A stretch of DNA of 64,000 bases from Sphingopyxis sp. GW247-27LB (GTDB taxonomy: Bacteria; Pseudomonadota; Alphaproteobacteria; Sphingomonadales; Sphingomonadaceae). The notes beneath the pieces are model-generated. The model did no database searches and was not told where the DNA came from. It saw only the letters and a program-made list of their open reading frames with translations. Position numbers and translations under genes: made by a program. This document shows positions 60,498 to 64,000 of the stretch, piece after piece. The stretch spans positions 1 through 64,000 of the forward strand of contig NZ_NIWD01000003.1 of NCBI RefSeq assembly GCF_002277025.1, given 5' to 3'. The stretch's first letter is position 1. Each line of letters opens with the position of its first letter.

Positions 60498-63478
60498 GGC
60501 TTTTCCTTCTGCGGCGACGCGGGCCCCGCCAGCTGGCGGCTGTAGAGCCAGCCGATTCCGATCAGGCTGAAACCGAGCGCGACGAACGATCCGATGCGGA
60601 GCAGACCCTCGAGCCCCGAGGTGTCGAACAGGAAGACCTTACCCACCGCGCCGAGCATCAAGAGCAGCGAGGCGATGCGCCAGTCGTGGCGCGCGGTGCG
60701 GATGCCCCAGAGCAGGAAGCCGATCGCGAGCGCGAGGATCAGCAGCGAGCGCAGGATATTCTCGGCCGGCGCGACCCCCGGCTCGACGAGCAGGCTGCCG
60801 TGGAAGAGCTGGCGCAGCGTCGCCCAGGCGAAACCCGCGACGAGCAGCATCAGGACGATCTGGACCGCGCGCCCGAGCAGCGCGGGCGCCGCGGGGAACA
60901 ACCGCTGCGTCAGGATCGCGCCGGTCCCGGCGAGCAGGAACAGCGGCGCGAGCAGATTGGCGAGCGGCCAGCCGCCTACCGCCTGCTGCGCCCACAGCGG
61001 ATCGTGGAGGAGGATGCCGTAGACGAGCGCGTGGAGCGTGCCCGCGACGACGAGCGGCCGCGCGAGCGCCACCATGCCGCGCCGCATCGCGAGCCAGCCG
61101 GCGCCGATGAGCAGCACCTCCCACACCAGCCGCTGCGCGATGCCCGTCGCGACGAAATCGCTACCCGCAAGCGCCGCAAAGCCGAAGCGGTAGAGGCCGT
61201 GGACCGCGATGCCGCCGACGATCCCCGCGATGCCGAGCCCGGCGAGGAGCAGCCAGCGGGGCAGCGCGCCGCGGATGAGCCACAGCGGCGCGCCGAACAG
61301 GAGAGCCGGGAGGAGCAGCCGCAGCAGCAGCCGGTCGACCGGGAGCATCGCGGCCTCGACCGGCATCGGCACCCCAGCGAGCGAGAGCAGCGCCGCCGAC
61401 GACCAGGCGCCGATCGGCCAGGCCGCCCAACCCAGGCTGAGAGTGGCGAAGCCGGCGGCCGCGGCATCGACGCGCGCCAGCGGGATGCGCCGCGCCGCGA
61501 GCAGCGCCGCCGCACCGCCGAGCGCGGGGATCAGCATCAGCCAGTTGACAGGAACGATCTGGGCGAAAGCGCCATAGACGAGCAGCGCCGCGGCGAACTG
61601 GCCGAGGCGCCGGACGATCCGCCCTTCGACGCGCAGCGCGAACAGCGCGGCGATCGCCGCGAGGCCCGCCCAGCGCAAGAAGGCCTGTCCTTCGATCCCA
61701 TTCGCCCCCTCGACGAGGCGCGGCAGTTCGGCGAACGCCAGCGGCGGCGCGACGAGCGCGAGGATCGCGGCGCCGACGAAGCCCGTCGCGACGGGCTCGA
61801 TCCGCCGGTCACCCGCCGCCTTGCCGAAGAAGAGCATCGCCGCCGCGACCAGCCCGACGGCGAGCGGCGCCATCCAGCGCGGCAGGACGAGGAGGATCGC
61901 GAGCGCGAGCAGCGCGCCGGCGGTCGCGGTCAGCCAGGCGAAGCGGCCGTCGGCGGCGCGCGCCTCGACCCGCCAGCCGCGCGCGATCCCCGCCCCCGCC
62001 AGCGCCGCGCCGCCGAGCGCGACGAGCGCCAGCACCGCGTCACCGATGTCCCAGACCTGCCATTTGGTCAGCGGCGGCATCACGATCGCGATCGCGCACA
62101 GCTCGAGCACGCGCCGCAGCGCCTTGGGCTCGTCCCACAGCCGCGCGAGAAGCGGCAACGCGTGGATCGCGGCGAGCGCCAGCCCGATCAGGCCGAACCA
62201 GAAGGGCGTCGGGTCGGGCCATGCCGCGAGCAGCAGCACCGACAGCGCGGCGCTGATCGTCGGGACGATCGCGAAACCGCGCTCGCGCCACGCGAGCCAC
62301 TGTCCCGCCGCGGCGATCAACGCGAACAGGCCCCAATGGAGCGGCGCGAAGCCGCCATAGCCGACGAGCAGCGCGAGCTGTAGCGCGCCGACGATCGCCG
62401 ACGCGGTGCGCAGCAGCGCCGCGCGCGGCCCGTCGAACGACAGCATCGGCACCGCGATCGCGAGCAGCAGGACGAACCCGCCGATCGACAGCGACCCCAG
62501 CGCGTCGAGCGCGCGGTGGGTCAGCACCATCCACAGCCCCCAGCCCGCGCCGCCGACAAGCGCGGCGAGCGCGAGCCACGGCCAGCGCCGCATCCGCGCG
62601 ACCCCGGCGAGCCCCGCGATGGTCAGCGCCAGATAGACGGCGATCAGCGGCACGTCGGGCGCGACCGCCCCGACCAGCGCTGGCGCGGCAAGGCCGCCCG
62701 CGAGGCCGAGCAGCGCGCTCGGCGGGCCGAAACGGAGCGACAGTCCGAGCGCCGAGGCGGTGACGAGCGCGAGCGCCGCGAAGGCGAGCAGCGGCCCGAT
62801 GAGCTGATAGACGTTGGCGGCGACCATGATCGCCGCATAGAGCGTCGCGATCCCCGCGCCCGCGAGCGCCTGCGGCACGCGCACGTCGCGCAGCCGCGCC
62901 TCGTTCCGCCACGCATATTCGGCACCGCCGATCAGCGCGAGGCCGAAGAGCAGCCCGGTCACGATCTGCACCCCGGGGGTGAAGACGCGCGCGAAGAAGC
63001 CCGCGTCGATCGCGTAGCGGACGATGAGGACCCCGGCGATCGCGAGCGTGATGCCACCGGCCCAGATCGGCAGCGTCTTGCCGAACAGATCCTCGAACCG
63101 CGACGCCATGCTGCGCGATGGCGCGGGTTTGGGTTGGGTTTCGACTTTGGACGGGCGCGGCGCGGCAGGCTCAATCCTGTCCGGTGAAGACGCCGCGGGA
63201 GCCTCTTCGCGGATATCCTTCGCCACCGACGGCGTCGGCACGCTCGCAGCGGCGGCTGCCTTGCGCACGGGCGCGGGCTCGGCGATCGGTTCGCGGGGTG
63301 CTTCAGGAAGCGGCGCCTCGCCGGCTTTCGGCGGCAGCAGGCCGGCGTGGCGCTGCAGGGCGCCGATCCGTTTCGCCGCTTCCTGCAACGTCGCCTCGGC
63401 ACGCTTCAGGCGGCTTCGCGCGTCCATCAACAGGACGAAGAGGATGATGAGCGCCAGAAACGCCAGAAATTCGAACAC
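60494..63478 (-). CDS. DUF2339 multi-span membrane protein
   Basis: This 994-residue protein has an N-terminal anchor (MFEFLAFLALIILFVLLMD), a predicted coiled coil (ARSRLKRAEATLQEAAKRIG), a proline/alanine-rich disordered region to ~125, and then more than 20 hydrophobic segments. DUF2339 features include SRFEDLFGKTLPIWAGGITLA-like sequence after the linker, LIGGAEYAWRNEARL and, at the end, LLLMLGAVGKVFLFDTSGLEG. It is conserved in many proteobacteria and its function is unknown. Its stop overlaps the FGE start. Confidence 0.88.
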   Translation of the reverse strand: MFEFLAFLALIILFVLLMDARSRLKRAEATLQEAAKRIGALQRHAGLLPPKAGEAPLPEAPREPIAEPAPVRKAAAAASVPTPSVAKDIREEAPAASSPDRIEPAAPRPSKVETQPKPAPSRSMASRFEDLFGKTLPIWAGGITLAIAGVLIVRYAIDAGFFARVFTPGVQIVTGLLFGLALIGGAEYAWRNEARLRDVRVPQALAGAGIATLYAAIMVAANVYQLIGPLLAFAALALVTASALGLSLRFGPPSALLGLAGGLAAPALVGAVAPDVPLIAVYLALTIAGLAGVARMRRWPWLALAALVGGAGWGLWMVLTHRALDALGSLSIGGFVLLLAIAVPMLSFDGPRAALLRTASAIVGALQLALLVGYGGFAPLHWGLFALIAAAGQWLAWRERGFAIVPTISAALSVLLLAAWPDPTPFWFGLIGLALAAIHALPLLARLWDEPKALRRVLELCAIAIVMPPLTKWQVWDIGDAVLALVALGGAALAGAGIARGWRVEARAADGRFAWLTATAGALLALAILLVLPRWMAPLAVGLVAAAMLFFGKAAGDRRIEPVATGFVGAAILALVAPPLAFAELPRLVEGANGIEGQAFLRWAGLAAIAALFALRVEGRIVRRLGQFAAALLVYGAFAQIVPVNWLMLIPALGGAAALLAARRIPLARVDAAAAGFATLSLGWAAWPIGAWSSAALLSLAGVPMPVEAAMLPVDRLLLRLLLPALLFGAPLWLIRGALPRWLLLAGLGIAGIVGGIAVHGLYRFGFAALAGSDFVATGIAQRLVWEVLLIGAGWLAMRRGMVALARPLVVAGTLHALVYGILLHDPLWAQQAVGGWPLANLLAPLFLLAGTGAILTQRLFPAAPALLGRAVQIVLMLLVAGFAWATLRQLFHGSLLVEPGVAPAENILRSLLILALAIGFLLWGIRTARHDWRIASLLLMLGAVGKVFLFDTSGLEGLLRIGSFVALGFSLIGIGWLYSRQLAGPASPQKEKP

Positions 63479-63539
63479 GCCGATCCCTTCAACTCCCGGC
63501 CGCTTTTATCAAGCGAGGGGATGAATCATACCCCGACTT

Positions 63540-63641
63540 CGTCATGCTGAACTTGTTCAGCATCCATGGCCTGTGCTCTCGGTCAACGCCGCGTTTCATC
63601 AGCGGGCAGGTCATGGACCCTGAAACAAGTTCAGGGTGACG
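63540..63641. repeat. Dispersed inverted repeat
   Basis: The left arm opens CGTCATGCTGAACTTGTTCA and the right arm is close to its complement (ending TTCAGGGTGACG), with an inner hairpin GCTGAAC/GTTCAGC. It is of the same style as the repeats at 34505 and 54162 and lies between two minus-strand genes. Confidence 0.7.
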
Positions 63642-63662
63642 AGACCGGGGGGTCAGCCCAGT

Positions 63663-64000
63663 CTAAGCCGCCATCTCCCGATCCGCGAACAGCGGCTTCA
63701 GATCCTTCTTGAGGATCTTGCCATTGGCGTTGCGCGGCAGCGTCTCGGCGACGAAGCGGATCGCGACCGGCACCTTGAACGCGGCGAGCCGCTCGCGCAC
63801 CCAGTCCTGCAATTCGGTCTCGGTCGCGGTCATGCCGGGGGCGAGGTGGACGACCGCCGCCGGCTCCTCGCTCAGCGTCCGGTGCGGGATGCCGATGACC
63901 GCGCAGTCGGTCACCGCGGGATGCTCGTAGAGGACATTCTCGACCTCCGACGAATAGATATTCTCGCCGCCGCGCAGCACCATGTCCTTGGCGCGGTCGA
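63663..64000 (-). CDS. AMP-dependent acyl-CoA synthetase, C-terminal part (cut by window edge)
   Basis: The last 112 residues of an ANL-superfamily ligase, reading DRAKDMVLRGGENIYSSEVE and ending GKILKKDLKPLF. The hinge/catalytic region (DMVLRGGENI), HPAVTDCAVIGIPHRTLSEEP and the acetylatable lysine in NGKILKKDL are present. The N-terminal AMP-binding domain lies beyond base 64000. It likely activates a fatty or aromatic acid. Confidence 0.9.
   Translation of the reverse strand, partial: DRAKDMVLRGGENIYSSEVENVLYEHPAVTDCAVIGIPHRTLSEEPAAVVHLAPGMTATETELQDWVRERLAAFKVPVAIRFVAETLPRNANGKILKKDLKPLFADREMAA

Noticed and set aside
60272..62383. Long plus-strand open frame of 703 codons
   Set aside because: It is antisense to the DUF2339 gene, is made of Arg/Pro/Asp/Glu low-complexity sequence typical of high-G+C shadows, and has no ribosome-binding site.

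Overview
The window reads as chromosomal DNA of an alphaproteobacterium of the order Sphingomonadales, most likely Sphingopyxis or a close relative. This is inferred from the high G+C, a TonB-dependent receptor of the Caulobacter/Xanthomonas kind, HutF-type histidine degradation, dispersed inverted repeats with the look of sphingomonad repeats, and an alphaproteobacterial LexA box (GTTC-N7-GTTC). No database search was possible, so the genus is a guess.

1-12.9 kb is a decayed podovirus-like prophage lying against the 3' end of a tRNA-Trp gene. It has a replication-type operon (157-1390) whose last gene carries four internal iteron-like repeats, the stump of a terminase-small-subunit-type gene (1595-1756), a minus-strand run of four small genes joined by ATGA overlaps (3922 to 2348), an XRE regulator, and a plus-strand operon of internal-virion (DNA ejection) proteins that ends in a 1556-residue protein with an N-terminal nuclease-like domain. 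No large terminase, portal, capsid or integrase gene is visible here.

13-24.7 kb is ordinary chromosome: four tRNA genes (Trp, Thr-GGT, Ser-GGA, Thr-CGT), an EamA transporter with a GST, rpoZ, a phospholipase D-type enzyme next to a lipid-methyltransferase-like gene, an MFS transporter, an archaeal-style Cdc48/VAT AAA+ ATPase, a LysR regulator and a periplasmic cyclophilin.

24.8-46.8 kb is a polysaccharide-utilisation region that fits a sulfated galactan or another galactose-rich glycan. It holds a TonB receptor, a large lipoprotein, a carbohydrate esterase, two Cys-type sulfatases, a secreted propeller-like protein and a sodium symporter. The sugar-acid enzymes are an SDR dehydrogenase, an enolase-superfamily enzyme, a DapA-type aldolase, 2-keto-3-deoxygalactonate kinase, and a fusion of KDPGal aldolase with an SMP-30 lactonase. 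An IclR regulator lies inside. Five promoters in the region share a TTGCT-N5-AGCAA-like site. A TetR regulator and a second shared 17-bp site mark the two sulfatase units.

46.9-52 kb carries acyl-CoA and oxidoreductase genes (a MaoC/hotdog hydratase, an enoyl-CoA hydratase, an SDR, a nitronate monooxygenase and an FAD-dependent protein) with a LiuR-like site and an apparently orphan LexA-box promoter. 52-59.5 kb is a complete hut locus, hutF-hutC divergent from hutI-H-G-U, with an 18-bp perfect palindrome as the likely HutC operator. It is followed by a lipoprotein formylglycine-generating enzyme that could activate the sulfatases, a DUF2339 membrane protein, and the C-terminus of an acyl-CoA ligase cut by the window edge.
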